Source: an uncultured Porphyromonadaceae bacterium (lineage in GTDB: Bacteria; Bacteroidota; Bacteroidia; Bacteroidales; Muribaculaceae). From it: a stretch of 54,836 nucleotides of DNA. The position numbers were made by a program, and so were the translations under genes. This document shows, one piece after another, positions 10,501-18,706 of the stretch (position 1 is its first letter; every line of letters starts with the position of its first letter). Under the pieces are notes generated by a model, which worked only from the letters and a program-made list of their open reading frames with translations, ran no database searches and had not been told where the DNA came from. The stretch lies in assembly GCA_947649495.1 (NCBI GenBank), contig CANSRU010000001.1, positions 1-54,836 of the forward strand, written 5' to 3'.

Positions 10501-11207
10501 TACTTCTCGCCGCCCGGAAGCTGCAGCCTGGTATAACCGTATTTTTCGGGGTCTATGTTGCGGGAACTGCCCACCGGGAACAGGCGGGTGTAGAATTTTA
10601 CATTATCGGCTTTATCTGGTGTTATACCGGTGAGCCCTTTGTCATAGCCGAGTATGATTTGCTCTCCGTGCTGACACCGGCACACATTGACAGTTTGCCC
10701 CTCGACCCACCATTCAGCACCGACTTTCTCGGCAATTTCGCGGAGTGCCTCGTCGCAATATTTACCATGGTAATCTATTACAATGTTCTCCGTGCCGTCA
10801 ACCTGACCTACCTTCCAGTCTGTGATGTGCCCCGCGCCATCGTTCATGCAGTTTACTATCATGACCACATGTTCTCGCGGTGGCGCGGTCAGTGTGAATA
10901 TGGGGTCGTTCTCGCCATCGACACGCTTCAGCACAAGCAGATTCTTGAGCAGGCTCTCAATGCCGTAGAGTTTGATGTCGTAAACCCACTCAAGCGTTGA
11001 TTTCTGCTCCGGCCGATATGCCTCTGTCAGCCAATAGCGCTCCCCCTCAAAGTCGCAGTAATCATCAACATCGAGGGCAATATGATCGTGATGGGTGAAA
11101 GAGAGTGTCAGGACGTTGTCGCCCTGGATCTCCTTTACCTGCGTGGAACTGTCGGAAGGTGAAACCTCCGCTTTGAAGTTCCCTACCCTGTATATCGTTA
11201 TAAGCAT
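7518..11207 (-). CDS. Tail hub / prophage endopeptidase tail protein
   Basis: 1229 residues. The N-terminal ~400 residues have the pattern of Gp44/prophage-tail-endopeptidase proteins, which form the baseplate hub at the tail tip in siphophages: an early YWLTEAYRP region, a WEWVYD-like strand pattern (EWVYDIKLYG) and a domain with GYDKGLTGITPDKADNVKF. The C-terminal half is long and beta-rich with an unrelated appearance, probably tip or carbohydrate-binding domains. It follows the Dit-like gene directly, the usual order (tape measure, Dit, hub). Peptidase activity is not supported by any motif I can point to. Start ATG at 11207. Confidence 0.82.
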   Translation of the reverse strand: MLITIYRVGNFKAEVSPSDSSTQVKEIQGDNVLTLSFTHHDHIALDVDDYCDFEGERYWLTEAYRPEQKSTLEWVYDIKLYGIESLLKNLLVLKRVDGENDPIFTLTAPPREHVVMIVNCMNDGAGHITDWKVGQVDGTENIVIDYHGKYCDEALREIAEKVGAEWWVEGQTVNVCRCQHGEQIILGYDKGLTGITPDKADNVKFYTRLFPVGSSRNIDPEKYGYTRLQLPGGEKYVEVNADKYGRVDHYEDTAFSDIYPRRTGEVSSVRSEVKTGEDGKPFTIYYFRDNNLPFDPNDYEIGGLVKRVSFQEGSELGGLGDEDNGTYYFEVNFNSDTKEFEIITIWPYEDDTQLPGGSLVPKAGDKYILWNIRMPDEYYALAEEELLTAVNKYNEEHAIDVTVFKCPTDHVWIEDNDADLFVGRRVRLESEQYFPETGYRDSRITKITRKVNLPSSMDIEIGDALSRTSMQKMSDNISDARSYAKSVGESVALPDVIRTWDRTLPTDNNLFSARRSQREFISKNSPDRAKKKIIFDEGIDAGDFIAGAQGGTIDGKGNAELLSIVVRLLLSSPKFVDGLNGEGWRIWLENELSHLTVDKLTVRQVMTVFELLIEKIRSVGGQICVSAANGKIKAVQTINGHYMITFEQDNTFEVGDLMRCQTFTNGHLKSYWVEITGVSGNSVVIPTTEFDGSLPEAGDECVLMGSTANPKRRNLILISATEDGQPRIDVMDGVSAKNFTGCLRARLGNLDGITDDWFPVGNQPHGDGLYSDNAYLRGTFLLVTGEDIKTKFEIVEGKIESMIEAVRDDFVADKGYLSNPAFVSGMEKWDTSNEAVFFLVGNKWIWANNHILSKKGNSASIAKDDGRTVVRIINKYILQKNANLRSKPTFETNSDGKKEAVPVYLSFFYRCVKPGKLTIGFEGVNKTGFENFNSFEVEEDIAATTGYVQFNCDGLWNGTGDFKLSFTGEIYLYMLVMSTDKVEALTYKYRTFFEQSEKLIKISAQNFDKDGKVLAESGIVTTSLMTGLYAIDSEGRLKAFVGTGQEGVKIKADNIQFEGLVTANNNFRILEDGSIEARSGTFAGYIRTIFKDIKDSDAMEYGNAKYNMYAGVRLKIQNDLNLRVSNYSELVLPVSEEYIGARVVICENMRAYSRNFEFATIYTEDESSIGGLRPDDAETTDRFAESKIIRFVNGVVELIGTPYGIETDTQKCKWMLLSYAASSIYGDSK

Positions 11208-11230
11208 ATTTGAACGGCGTTATAATGTTG

Positions 11231-11692
11231 TTAGAACGATGGCTCAGGCTCACGGAATTTCACCTTGAAACGGCTTGCCTGTACTCCCTCTTCCCAAAGG
11301 TAGGTCAAGGGTTTGTAACTGCTGCTTTCGACATAAAACATGATCATAGTCAGGTCGAGTTCCGGAAACCGGACACGCAGCCAACCCTTTTCACCCTGCT
11401 TGAGAAAGGCTATGAATGAGCGGTAGCGTGACAGCCACTGTTCCTTGGTAGGGGCGAACAGTGCGAAGTGTAAGGTGACATCACGCTCCTCACTTTTGGG
11501 ATTAAGGTCAGCGGAATATTTCACCCCATCATGTTCCCGGATGTTGACCCCGACATGTGTCTTGGCCTTAGCCGGTGCCATTATGGCCGTAAGGTTTTCC
11601 CGACCGCCTTTCTTTTCCTCGGTCAGAAATACACCGTACTCTTTCCAGATGTCGGTGCCGTTGATTATAACTTTTCCTTCAAGGTCTTTCAT
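11231..11692 (-). CDS. Distal tail protein (Dit)-like
   Basis: 153 residues, beginning with a KVIINGTDIWKEYGVFL region and ending with a beta-rich segment (KVKFREPEP). Its size, position directly downstream of the tape measure gene and upstream of the hub, and N-terminal 'ingtDi..yGv' pattern match distal tail proteins that link the tail tube to the tip. It is shorter than many Dit proteins and would lack the C-terminal galectin-like domain. Spacing to the tape measure stop is one base. Confidence 0.7.
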   Translation of the reverse strand: MKDLEGKVIINGTDIWKEYGVFLTEEKKGGRENLTAIMAPAKAKTHVGVNIREHDGVKYSADLNPKSEERDVTLHFALFAPTKEQWLSRYRSFIAFLKQGEKGWLRVRFPELDLTMIMFYVESSSYKPLTYLWEEGVQASRFKVKFREPEPSF

Positions 11693-11693
11693 A

Positions 11694-14600
11694 TCATCGC
11701 GTTTTTATGCCATCGCGGATTATCCTTTCCACCATAGCCTGGAGCTTTGCTAATGCCCCGGCACTCGAGGCTGTGTTTTCTGAGATTTTTGCAAGATGCC
11801 CCTCGGCTGCGTTCATCCGCTCGGCCACATTCTCAAATGTACTGTCGATATTCGATACATGACCCTGCACGCTCACGAACAGTCCTTCGAGCTTAGTGCC
11901 CTGGTCCTGACTCAGCGCAGTGTAGGCCCCGGCACGTCCCGACTGGGTGGTGCCGCCGTCCTCGGGCTGACGCAAATCTATACCGGCTTTGTCGAACATA
12001 CCGGTCACTTGAGCGAGTATCCCCTCCAGGGTGGGGAGATTGCTTCCATAACGGTTTATCAGATCTTCGGTGAATTTGGCGACCTGCTCCATCAGTTCGT
12101 TCTCGTTGATCTTGCCCTCAGCATACTTTTCATAGAGAGCGGAGATGTCATCGCTGAATGTGCCAACGACCTTATCAAGGACTATTGTACGGAGCATATC
12201 AGATACAATATCCCGGAAAGTATCTGATGCATACTCCTTGAATGAGTCCAATGCGTCCTTGCCATTGTCGAGCCAATCCCAAAGGCTGTCGACAAAATTA
12301 TCGACAAGAGGCTCGTACATGGAGCTGACATACTCATGGAGACGCTCTATATATTCATCATATTTCTCACGAAGTTCAATCAACGCCTCGAGGGTCTCGC
12401 GTGTCTGGCCGACAAGTTTATTTCCGTAGTTGTCGATTATAGACTGTGCGAGTTCCTTATCAATTAGACCACGTTCGTCGAACAGTTCGCCGAGTCCATT
12501 GTTTCTCGCCCATGATACAAGATCCTCAGTCTTTTGTGAGTGACCGCCAATGCCTGTACCAAGGAAGCCACTGCTCTTTTTTCGAGTCTCAATGCGCAGG
12601 TTGTTGATTGCCGCAGTCGTGCCCTCCTTATAGTCGCCCTGACCCCATAGGTCGCGCCATTCGCCCCACCATGACAATATGGAAAGATTGCCCATAATCC
12701 AGTTTAAGGCACCGGTAAGCCAACCTCCGCCCCTCTGGTTCTGGTATATTGCTTGTGCCTCGGCTGCCTTTTCCACATAGGCGCGGTAAACCTCGTCATG
12801 GTACTCTCGCCACTGCCGGAGATTTTTCAGACTGTCCTCGGCAAACCATGTGTCCTCTTCATGACGGGCCTCCATCACGGCGAGGCGATATTGGTTCACC
12901 GAGTCTGTGAGGGCGTTGATCTCGTTAATCTTTTCAGCGTATGCCTCATATTCTTTGAAGGCTTTATTGCTGCCGAGCTCACTGATTTTTTGGAGCAACT
13001 GTACCGCTGTGGAGATGATCGTCAGAATTATTGACGCTTTCTCCACCGCTGACACAGCTTCTACCCCGACCTTCTGGACAGTCGCGATACCGTCAATGGT
13101 GTCGGCAATAAACAATCCGACATCCATGATAAGCCCGATAACCTCACCGGCCTCCCCGCCAATGGCGTTGCCAAGATCCTTGATGGCATCGGAGAGCCGC
13201 GAGACATTCTCACGCGCCTCCTGCTCTGCCTTGACATAGCGGTTGCTTGCCTTGGTGTGTTTATCCTTCGCCTCGGTATATTTTGCCAAAGCCTCGCTCA
13301 TGGATAGGTAGGTGGCAACGATTACCGGCTTGCCGTTAGCATCAACTCCCTCGGACTTGAGACCGGTGAAAATCTTACCGCCATTGGTTACTATGTCGAG
13401 CTGTTTCTTGGCCGCAGCAAGTTCACGCTGTGCCTCGCCTAATTCCTCGGCTCTGCGTGTCAGAGCACCGAATGGATCCCTGCTGTCAAGTTCGGCCATT
13501 ATTTCCTGAATGGTCGTGGTATATTCACGAAGATCCTGCGGATTCAGCACGCTTGCCGCAGTCCCTTTCAGACGCTCAAGCTGATTAAGGAGGCTCTGCA
13601 GTGTCTCACTTGAAGTGTCACCCAGATCCTCGAAAGCCCGGACATACTCCGGTGACTGGCGCAGCACCTCAAGATCATGCGACATCAATGCCCTGCCCTT
13701 GCTTTTAACAGCCTCGGCTATGGAGCGATCAATCCTGGCAACTGCTGTGGAGTCACCATCCTGTACAGCCTGACGGCGCGCCTTTTCAAGTGCGGCAATA
13801 TCATCATTATGCTTGCGCTCTATCTCAAGGCGCTTGTCGGTATATGACTGGTATTCGTCTGTCAATTCCTTATACAGACGCTCAGTATCTTTTTTGCGCT
13901 TACGCTCGTTAAGCGTGGTGGCATCATCGAGAGCCACCGACTGCTCGGCAGTCAAATCTCGACCAAGTCCGGCTTTTTCATTTTCCACCTGCCAATCACT
14001 TTTTTGTTTGGCGATGGCTTTTTTCCTTTTCTGATATTCATCATCGATGAGCTTGAGACGTTTGACGATACCTTCCTCCATAAGTTCGGTCTCTGCCTCA
14101 TCATTCTCCTGCTCAACCGCTATGAGTTCCTGCCCGAGTTTACGTTTGATCTCGGCACGTTTTTCGGCTTCACGCCTGGCTTTCTCGGCTGCCTTTGACT
14201 CCTTCTCTGCATCACTGTCCGTACTCGGTTTTGCCTTGTCGTATTCCTTTTTGGCGACATCGACGGCATCTTTCAGTTCCTTGGCTTTTTTCTCAAACTC
14301 CTCTTTATTGAGACTTTGGGAGGTGTCTGCAAGGAAATCGTTGTAAGCCTTCAGAGCAGCTTGATATTTTTTGCGCGCTTCCTTAGCCCAGTCTGCAGGG
14401 CTGTCAACCGGTAGATTGCGGCGGTTTTGTTCCGATGTGAGCTTATTTAACTGGTACTGCAGCTCATCACGGGAGAATGTGCCGTTAAGATTTTCTGCGG
14501 CAAGGGTAATTTTACCATGAGTGTAGCCACCCACCGACATCTTCGCAAGAAGATCTCGGCGTCGCTTTATCTCAGCTTCAAGCGTGTCGTTGCTTATACC

Positions 14601-16160
14601 GGTAAGGTTCTCGAAATAAGCGTTGGCCCGGTCTTTATGTATCTGGGTCTTGAGCTGCCCCCTTCTGTTGAGCAGGACCTGATACTCCGGGGTATATACG
14701 GGTATGGCGTCAAAAGCCTTTTTCTCCCGGTTCCACGCGCCGGCCTTGTAGTATCCCCAGCCTCCGACGGTCTGCATCCGGGTTATCTTTGCCTCAACGT
14801 CCGCAAGCTCGGTCTCAGGATTTGCCATTGAATTTTGACCGTCAAGTGCAGCAATCTCCTCTTTGATCTTCTTAATGTTTTTGAGCTTCTCATACTCGGT
14901 GTCGTATTTGGCGAATATGTCCGGGTACTTCTGCTCAAGTTTATTCAACGCCTCACGGCGCGTATCGGTGGAAATAGCTTCATCTCCAGCGATGGAGCAC
15001 AGTTCCTCTATCTTCCGTCTGTGTTCCTCCTCAGCCTCGATGGTTTTCTGCTTCTGTTTTTCATAGTCCTCCTCGGCCTCTTTCATGCGCTCGGTCTCGG
15101 TCTTCATCGAGAGAAGAGCAACGCATACACCGGCAAGCAGTGTGGCGACAAGAACGTATGGATTGGCCATCATGGTAGCGTTGAGCATCTTCTGCGCCTT
15201 CTCGACAAGGAGCAGCCAGTTGTAATGCAACGCCTCTGCCGCAGTAGCCCATCCTTTCATGGCGACCACTGCCATTACTGCAGTACGATAGACTCCGTAT
15301 GTGGCAACGAGTCCGAGCAGGATACGCCCGAAACGTTCGTAATGCTCGATGATATAGGACACGCCGGAGAGGGTCTCGTTGATGATACCTTCTGACTGTT
15401 GTCCGATTTCATTGAACATCATCGAGATTGCGTCCTCAATGTTGGAAATCTGACCGGTGATGGTTTTCGACTGCGCCTCCATGAGACCTCCAAACTTACC
15501 ACCCTCATCAGTAAGGCTCTCGATAACTTTCTGCACTTCGGGGAATCCAACCTTACCGGCCTCAACAAGTTCCTTGACTTTGCTTTCAGCCACACCGAAC
15601 TGTTTGGCAAGTTCGGCTATCATAGGTATGCCTCGCCCGGTGAACTGGTTTAGGTCCTGAGTGTAAAGACGGCCCTGGGCCATTGTCGTGCCGTAGAGGT
15701 ACACAAGATCATTGAGGGGTACGGATAGACCGGCTGCTATATCTCCCAACCGGATAAGGGTCTCATTGACCTTCTCTGCCTCAAAACCATAGGCGAGCAA
15801 CTGCTTGGCTCCCTTTGACACCTCCTCGAGACCGAACGGTGTCGTTGCCGCAGTCTTTGTGAGCTGCGACATGAGCGCATTGGCTTTCTCGGCACTGCCG
15901 AGCATGGTAGTGAATGCGACCTCTAACTGCTGAAACTCACCACGCGTCTTTGCAATAGCCGACACAAGTTGCTTCACAGCAAAGGCGGACACAAGTTTGG
16001 TTACCGTGCCGTTGAGTTTCTGCGCCATCCTGTCGGTATCGCTCATCTCCTTGGTAACACGGTTAGCACCCCTGCGGAGCCGCTCGATATTCCTTTCGGC
16101 TTCGTTGAGTCGCTGTGGCAGATTGCCGCCAAGCAATATTTCTATCTGTACCGGTTTCAT
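11694..16160 (-). CDS. Tail tape measure protein
   Basis: 1488 residues, the longest complete gene here. The N-terminal ~250 residues carry the TMP-core signature (LLAYGFEAEKVNETLIRLGD, FTGRGIPMIAEL). Hydrophobic segments follow near residues 280-360, then a long charged coiled coil (about 370-960), another hydrophobic patch near 1050, and a helical end. In siphophages tape measure length sets tail length at roughly 1.5 angstrom per residue, implying a tail of about 220 nm. Its ATG overlaps the stop of the frameshifted chaperone (ATGA at 16157-16160), the standard arrangement. Confidence 0.93.
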   Translation of the reverse strand: MKPVQIEILLGGNLPQRLNEAERNIERLRRGANRVTKEMSDTDRMAQKLNGTVTKLVSAFAVKQLVSAIAKTRGEFQQLEVAFTTMLGSAEKANALMSQLTKTAATTPFGLEEVSKGAKQLLAYGFEAEKVNETLIRLGDIAAGLSVPLNDLVYLYGTTMAQGRLYTQDLNQFTGRGIPMIAELAKQFGVAESKVKELVEAGKVGFPEVQKVIESLTDEGGKFGGLMEAQSKTITGQISNIEDAISMMFNEIGQQSEGIINETLSGVSYIIEHYERFGRILLGLVATYGVYRTAVMAVVAMKGWATAAEALHYNWLLLVEKAQKMLNATMMANPYVLVATLLAGVCVALLSMKTETERMKEAEEDYEKQKQKTIEAEEEHRRKIEELCSIAGDEAISTDTRREALNKLEQKYPDIFAKYDTEYEKLKNIKKIKEEIAALDGQNSMANPETELADVEAKITRMQTVGGWGYYKAGAWNREKKAFDAIPVYTPEYQVLLNRRGQLKTQIHKDRANAYFENLTGISNDTLEAEIKRRRDLLAKMSVGGYTHGKITLAAENLNGTFSRDELQYQLNKLTSEQNRRNLPVDSPADWAKEARKKYQAALKAYNDFLADTSQSLNKEEFEKKAKELKDAVDVAKKEYDKAKPSTDSDAEKESKAAEKARREAEKRAEIKRKLGQELIAVEQENDEAETELMEEGIVKRLKLIDDEYQKRKKAIAKQKSDWQVENEKAGLGRDLTAEQSVALDDATTLNERKRKKDTERLYKELTDEYQSYTDKRLEIERKHNDDIAALEKARRQAVQDGDSTAVARIDRSIAEAVKSKGRALMSHDLEVLRQSPEYVRAFEDLGDTSSETLQSLLNQLERLKGTAASVLNPQDLREYTTTIQEIMAELDSRDPFGALTRRAEELGEAQRELAAAKKQLDIVTNGGKIFTGLKSEGVDANGKPVIVATYLSMSEALAKYTEAKDKHTKASNRYVKAEQEARENVSRLSDAIKDLGNAIGGEAGEVIGLIMDVGLFIADTIDGIATVQKVGVEAVSAVEKASIILTIISTAVQLLQKISELGSNKAFKEYEAYAEKINEINALTDSVNQYRLAVMEARHEEDTWFAEDSLKNLRQWREYHDEVYRAYVEKAAEAQAIYQNQRGGGWLTGALNWIMGNLSILSWWGEWRDLWGQGDYKEGTTAAINNLRIETRKKSSGFLGTGIGGHSQKTEDLVSWARNNGLGELFDERGLIDKELAQSIIDNYGNKLVGQTRETLEALIELREKYDEYIERLHEYVSSMYEPLVDNFVDSLWDWLDNGKDALDSFKEYASDTFRDIVSDMLRTIVLDKVVGTFSDDISALYEKYAEGKINENELMEQVAKFTEDLINRYGSNLPTLEGILAQVTGMFDKAGIDLRQPEDGGTTQSGRAGAYTALSQDQGTKLEGLFVSVQGHVSNIDSTFENVAERMNAAEGHLAKISENTASSAGALAKLQAMVERIIRDGIKTR

Positions 16161-16471
16161 GCTTTGAGGTTACTTCTGAAAAAGTTCGCCACTTCCGCGG
16201 CTTCATCTTCGGCTGTCGTATTGGTGTTTGTTTTGGATTTCTTGCCCCCTACATACCGGGGAGCGTCACTCAACATCATTATCAGCATCTGATAGCTCAC
16301 ACCATACAGGATGTATCTTACCGACCATCCAGTGGCATCGGCTATCTGCCATACAAATCCGAAAGGGCTATGGGAGCCTTCATAACGGCTCTTTAACTCC
16401 CTGTCGCGTCCCGGCTCAGTCTCGGCTTCATCGGATTCGTCCGCTCGGCCAATCTGATAATAGGTAAAAAA
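16157..16471 (-). CDS. Tail assembly chaperone, -1 frameshift extension (gpGT-like)
   Basis: After a -1 slip at 16471-16465 the reading continues as TYYQIGRADESDE and ends at 16157, adding 102 residues to the first 140 of the zero-frame gene (242 in total). The extension has an FGFVWQIADATGW region and a basic C-terminus. It has no start codon of its own where the coding pattern begins, although an ATG-initiated frame from 16597 exists by chance in the overlap. The stop overlaps the tape measure start. This is the common G/GT architecture of long-tailed phages. Confidence 0.78.
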   Translation of the reverse strand, partial: FFTYYQIGRADESDEAETEPGRDRELKSRYEGSHSPFGFVWQIADATGWSVRYILYGVSYQMLIMMLSDAPRYVGGKKSKTNTNTTAEDEAAEVANFFRSNLKA

Positions 16472-16884
16472 GGGTCCGTGCCCATAAGGGTCACAAAGCG
16501 CATCATGGCCGCGAGCATATAATCGTGGGGCATTTTCTGGCGGACAAGCCACGCCATCGGTCGCTCCCACAACCGCTGCGCCCACCATCCGCGGCACAGA
16601 GTCACGGCTACCATCCGTGAGATTTCATAACCATGCTCAGCCAGGAACTTCATCTGCTGTTCCTTGTCAAAGTCCCACATCTGCTCACTTGTGACACCCA
16701 TACGGTTGTACAGTTGTGCTATGCGGATCTGACCGGCAAGTGTGGGCCGACGCATTGTGGCTCTCACTGTGAACCGTCGTTTGAAGAATGGGAATTTGAA
16801 AGAGAAAAGGGGAACGCTGACACCCGCATCAAGCAGGACATCGGCGCTCTCCCTCTCTATTTCCCTTGTGTAGCGGGGATCCAT
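16393..16884 (-). CDS. Tail assembly chaperone, zero-frame product (gpG-like)
   Basis: 163 residues, located just upstream of the tape measure gene and downstream of the tail tube gene, the position of tail assembly chaperones. The coding phase contains a T TTT TTA slippery heptamer at 16471-16465, 23 codons before the stop. Normal translation gives this short form; slipping gives the extended form. Chaperones of this type bind and coat the tape measure during tube polymerisation (family knowledge). No catalytic motif is expected or seen. Confidence 0.8.
   Translation of the reverse strand: MDPRYTREIERESADVLLDAGVSVPLFSFKFPFFKRRFTVRATMRRPTLAGQIRIAQLYNRMGVTSEQMWDFDKEQQMKFLAEHGYEISRMVAVTLCRGWWAQRLWERPMAWLVRQKMPHDYMLAAMMRFVTLMGTDPFLPIIRLAERTNPMKPRLSRDATGS
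16465..16471 (-). promoter_or_regulatory. Programmed -1 frameshift site T TTT TTA
   Basis: On the minus strand the heptamer TTTTTTA is in the zero frame of the chaperone gene as T-TTT-TTA, a canonical X-XXY-YYZ slippery sequence. The -1 frame opened by it runs straight into the conserved downstream extension. Confidence 0.78.
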
Positions 16885-16887
16885 GTG

Positions 16888-17412
16888 TTAGCCTTCTGCC
16901 TGTTCGGGTGCGGACTGCGCAGCGGCAGCCTGTTCGGGAATGTCGGTGATGGTATATGGCGCGCCACCGTTTTCGGGTTTCTGCACCTTGAGTTTGCACG
17001 CGATCTTGGCAACCTCGGTAAGGGTGAGTTTGCCGGAAAGGTTGGCGAGCAGTTTACCGTTAGGGATGGTGATGCGCTGACCACTGACGAGGTCTATGAC
17101 ACACTCACCGCTCTTATCTATAAGGACAGACGGTGCAGACCAACCGGTAGGCGCTTCATCACCACCTATGAGATCCCCACCGAGCGCGTTTTTGAGGTTC
17201 TTGTAATCGAGCTGAATCAGGTTGAACGTGGGTTCGATGGTGCCGTTCTTTTGTGCGAGAGAAAGCACAGGGGCATCGGGAACCTGCTCAGCGTCTACAT
17301 CGACACTCTCAGGTCCCTTACCACCGAAATCGAACGAGCCCTTTTCTATATAACCGACCTTGAAGCCCCCGAATGACAAGGAGCCGATGCCGTACATGAA
17401 GTTTTTATTCAT
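16888..17412 (-). CDS. Major tail tube protein
   Basis: 174 residues, beta-rich, starting MNKNFMYGIGSLSFGG and ending in an Ala/Gln-rich tail. It lies directly upstream of the tail chaperone, the position of the tail tube gene, and has the size and strand-rich pattern of tube proteins from non-contractile phages. The stop is 3 nt before the chaperone start. The start overlaps the spanin stop by 8 nt. No sheath gene is adjacent. Confidence 0.75.
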   Translation of the reverse strand: MNKNFMYGIGSLSFGGFKVGYIEKGSFDFGGKGPESVDVDAEQVPDAPVLSLAQKNGTIEPTFNLIQLDYKNLKNALGGDLIGGDEAPTGWSAPSVLIDKSGECVIDLVSGQRITIPNGKLLANLSGKLTLTEVAKIACKLKVQKPENGGAPYTITDIPEQAAAAQSAPEQAEG

Positions 17413-18004
17413 TGTTTTTTCTTTTTGTGATTATGATACTTGTCAGGAATACACCGGCGAAAAGACCGGCTATCAGATTGACTGTGCCTATAAGCGCGGG
17501 GCTGGTGCGCTGCTTGCGCTCCTGTTGGTACTGTTCATGCTGCTGCTCCAGCGCGTCACGGGCGGTGTGGTAGAGCGCCTCGTAATATTCCACCTGACGC
17601 TGCAGGCTGTCACATGTGCCGGTGATATATACCGTATCGCCATGAGTGGCGACCTTGATATTGGCCTGTCCACTACGCTTGGTATAGGCTGCACCTTCCG
17701 GCAATTTAAGGAGGCTGTCCACGGATACGGCTATCTCCACCTTGCTCTCCGGGATTATCTCCCACCGGGTCTGCTTTATTATTGTCGCTGTAGTGTCCCG
17801 GATTTCGGTCACCGAGGTTGTCTGCGACTGCTCCGAAGTCGATTTCCGGGTTGACGCGCAGCTTGTAAAGAACAGGGCAGCCGTCAGAATGAGGACAAGC
17901 AGAGGCAGCCTCCACTGCTTTACGCAACCGGGCCATTTCTCTCTTGGTAGAGGCCATCTCACGCTTGTTGGCCTGAAGATCCTCTCGTGTTGCATTGAGT
18001 TCAT
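17405..18004 (-). CDS. Unimolecular spanin-like lysis protein
   Basis: 199 residues with a basic N-terminus and a hydrophobic segment ending in a lipobox-like LFFTSCAS (Cys near residue 49). A long periplasmic coiled region follows, then a C-terminal transmembrane segment (about residues 168-190) and a KRKNNE cytosolic tail. An N-terminal lipoprotein anchor plus a C-terminal membrane helix is the topology of u-spanins such as T1 gp11, which fuse outer and inner membranes in the last lysis step. About 300 nt of its 5' part lies in another frame of the holin-like gene. The n-region before the signal is long (about 32 residues); no later ATG, GTG or TTG gives a cleaner start. Confidence 0.7.
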   Translation of the reverse strand: MNSMQHERIFRPTSVRWPLPREKWPGCVKQWRLPLLVLILTAALFFTSCASTRKSTSEQSQTTSVTEIRDTTATIIKQTRWEIIPESKVEIAVSVDSLLKLPEGAAYTKRSGQANIKVATHGDTVYITGTCDSLQRQVEYYEALYHTARDALEQQHEQYQQERKQRTSPALIGTVNLIAGLFAGVFLTSIIITKRKNNE

Positions 18005-18212
18005 CTTTTAAGGGTTTAACGATATTTTCGACAAGGATACGGGTGGCATTCTCGGTGTTTGTGATATGCACCGTCTCAGCGTCAGCCCTCGCCTTCTCGG
18101 CATCGGCATTAGCCTTGCGCACGGTGGCCTTGAGAGTAATCACACCCACTACCATCGCGAGGAAACCACCGCCAAGGAGTATGTTGAGTATTTCGCTGAA
18201 TGTCATCGCCAC
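17706..18212 (-). CDS. Holin-like membrane protein with coiled coil
   Basis: 168 residues. One N-terminal transmembrane helix (about residues 8-28) is followed by a long charged coiled coil (about 30-95) and a Cys-containing CPHSDGCPVL motif near residue 105. It sits between the amidase and the spanin, so a holin or lysis regulator role is the natural reading. The 3' 300 nt encode both this protein and the first half of the spanin in a different frame, so the C-terminal part (after about residue 120) is constrained by two frames and looks low in complexity. Confidence 0.65.
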   Translation of the reverse strand: MAMTFSEILNILLGGGFLAMVVGVITLKATVRKANADAEKARADAETVHITNTENATRILVENIVKPLKDELNATREDLQANKREMASTKREMARLRKAVEAASACPHSDGCPVLYKLRVNPEIDFGAVADNLGDRNPGHYSDNNKADPVGDNPGEQGGDSRIRGQPP

Positions 18213-18226
18213 TCGTATTTATGTCG

Positions 18227-18706
18227 TTACTGATTTATTCCGATTGATTTGAGCCACTTCTGCACATCGAAACTCGGACACCCTTTGGCAGCCACCTCGT
18301 TATGGCCGATTATACGGACATTGGGGAAGCGACGGTGGAAGTCCTTCACATAGGTTTCCATTGCTTTAAGCTGAGCCGCTGTACGCGTATCCTTTACTTT
18401 GTTCTGCCAGTTTGGTACAGACTGGGGAGGGCATCCTCCGGCATACACCACATGGCGGCTGATGGAGTTATAGCCTTTGGCTCCATTGGTGATTTCCCAT
18501 GGATCTACGTTGGCATCCTCATTATTGTCAACGAGACGCTCTACCGTGCCGTCAAGGTGGATAAGGTCTGTATAGCCGACCTGTTTCCATCCACGGCCAC
18601 CGGCAGACACCGGGCTGAGGTGCATGCGCCGGATATCGGCGGATGTCACCTCGCGCCCTTCAGGAGTCGCAGTGCAGTGAAGTACAAGATACTTGAGCTT
18701 TGCCAT
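18227..18706 (-). CDS. N-acetylmuramoyl-L-alanine amidase (endolysin)
   Basis: 159 residues, Amidase_2 / T7-lysozyme type. It cleaves the amide bond between muramic acid and the peptide stem of peptidoglycan. Visible zinc ligands are H10, H135 and C143 (GHNEVAAKGCP), with the catalytic-region Tyr at 45 in GYTDLIHLDG. There is no signal peptide, so it needs the neighbouring holin-like protein for release. The start overlaps the capsid gene stop by one base, placing lysis genes between head and tail genes in the leftward late operon. Confidence 0.93.
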   Translation of the reverse strand: MAKLKYLVLHCTATPEGREVTSADIRRMHLSPVSAGGRGWKQVGYTDLIHLDGTVERLVDNNEDANVDPWEITNGAKGYNSISRHVVYAGGCPPQSVPNWQNKVKDTRTAAQLKAMETYVKDFHRRFPNVRIIGHNEVAAKGCPSFDVQKWLKSIGINQ

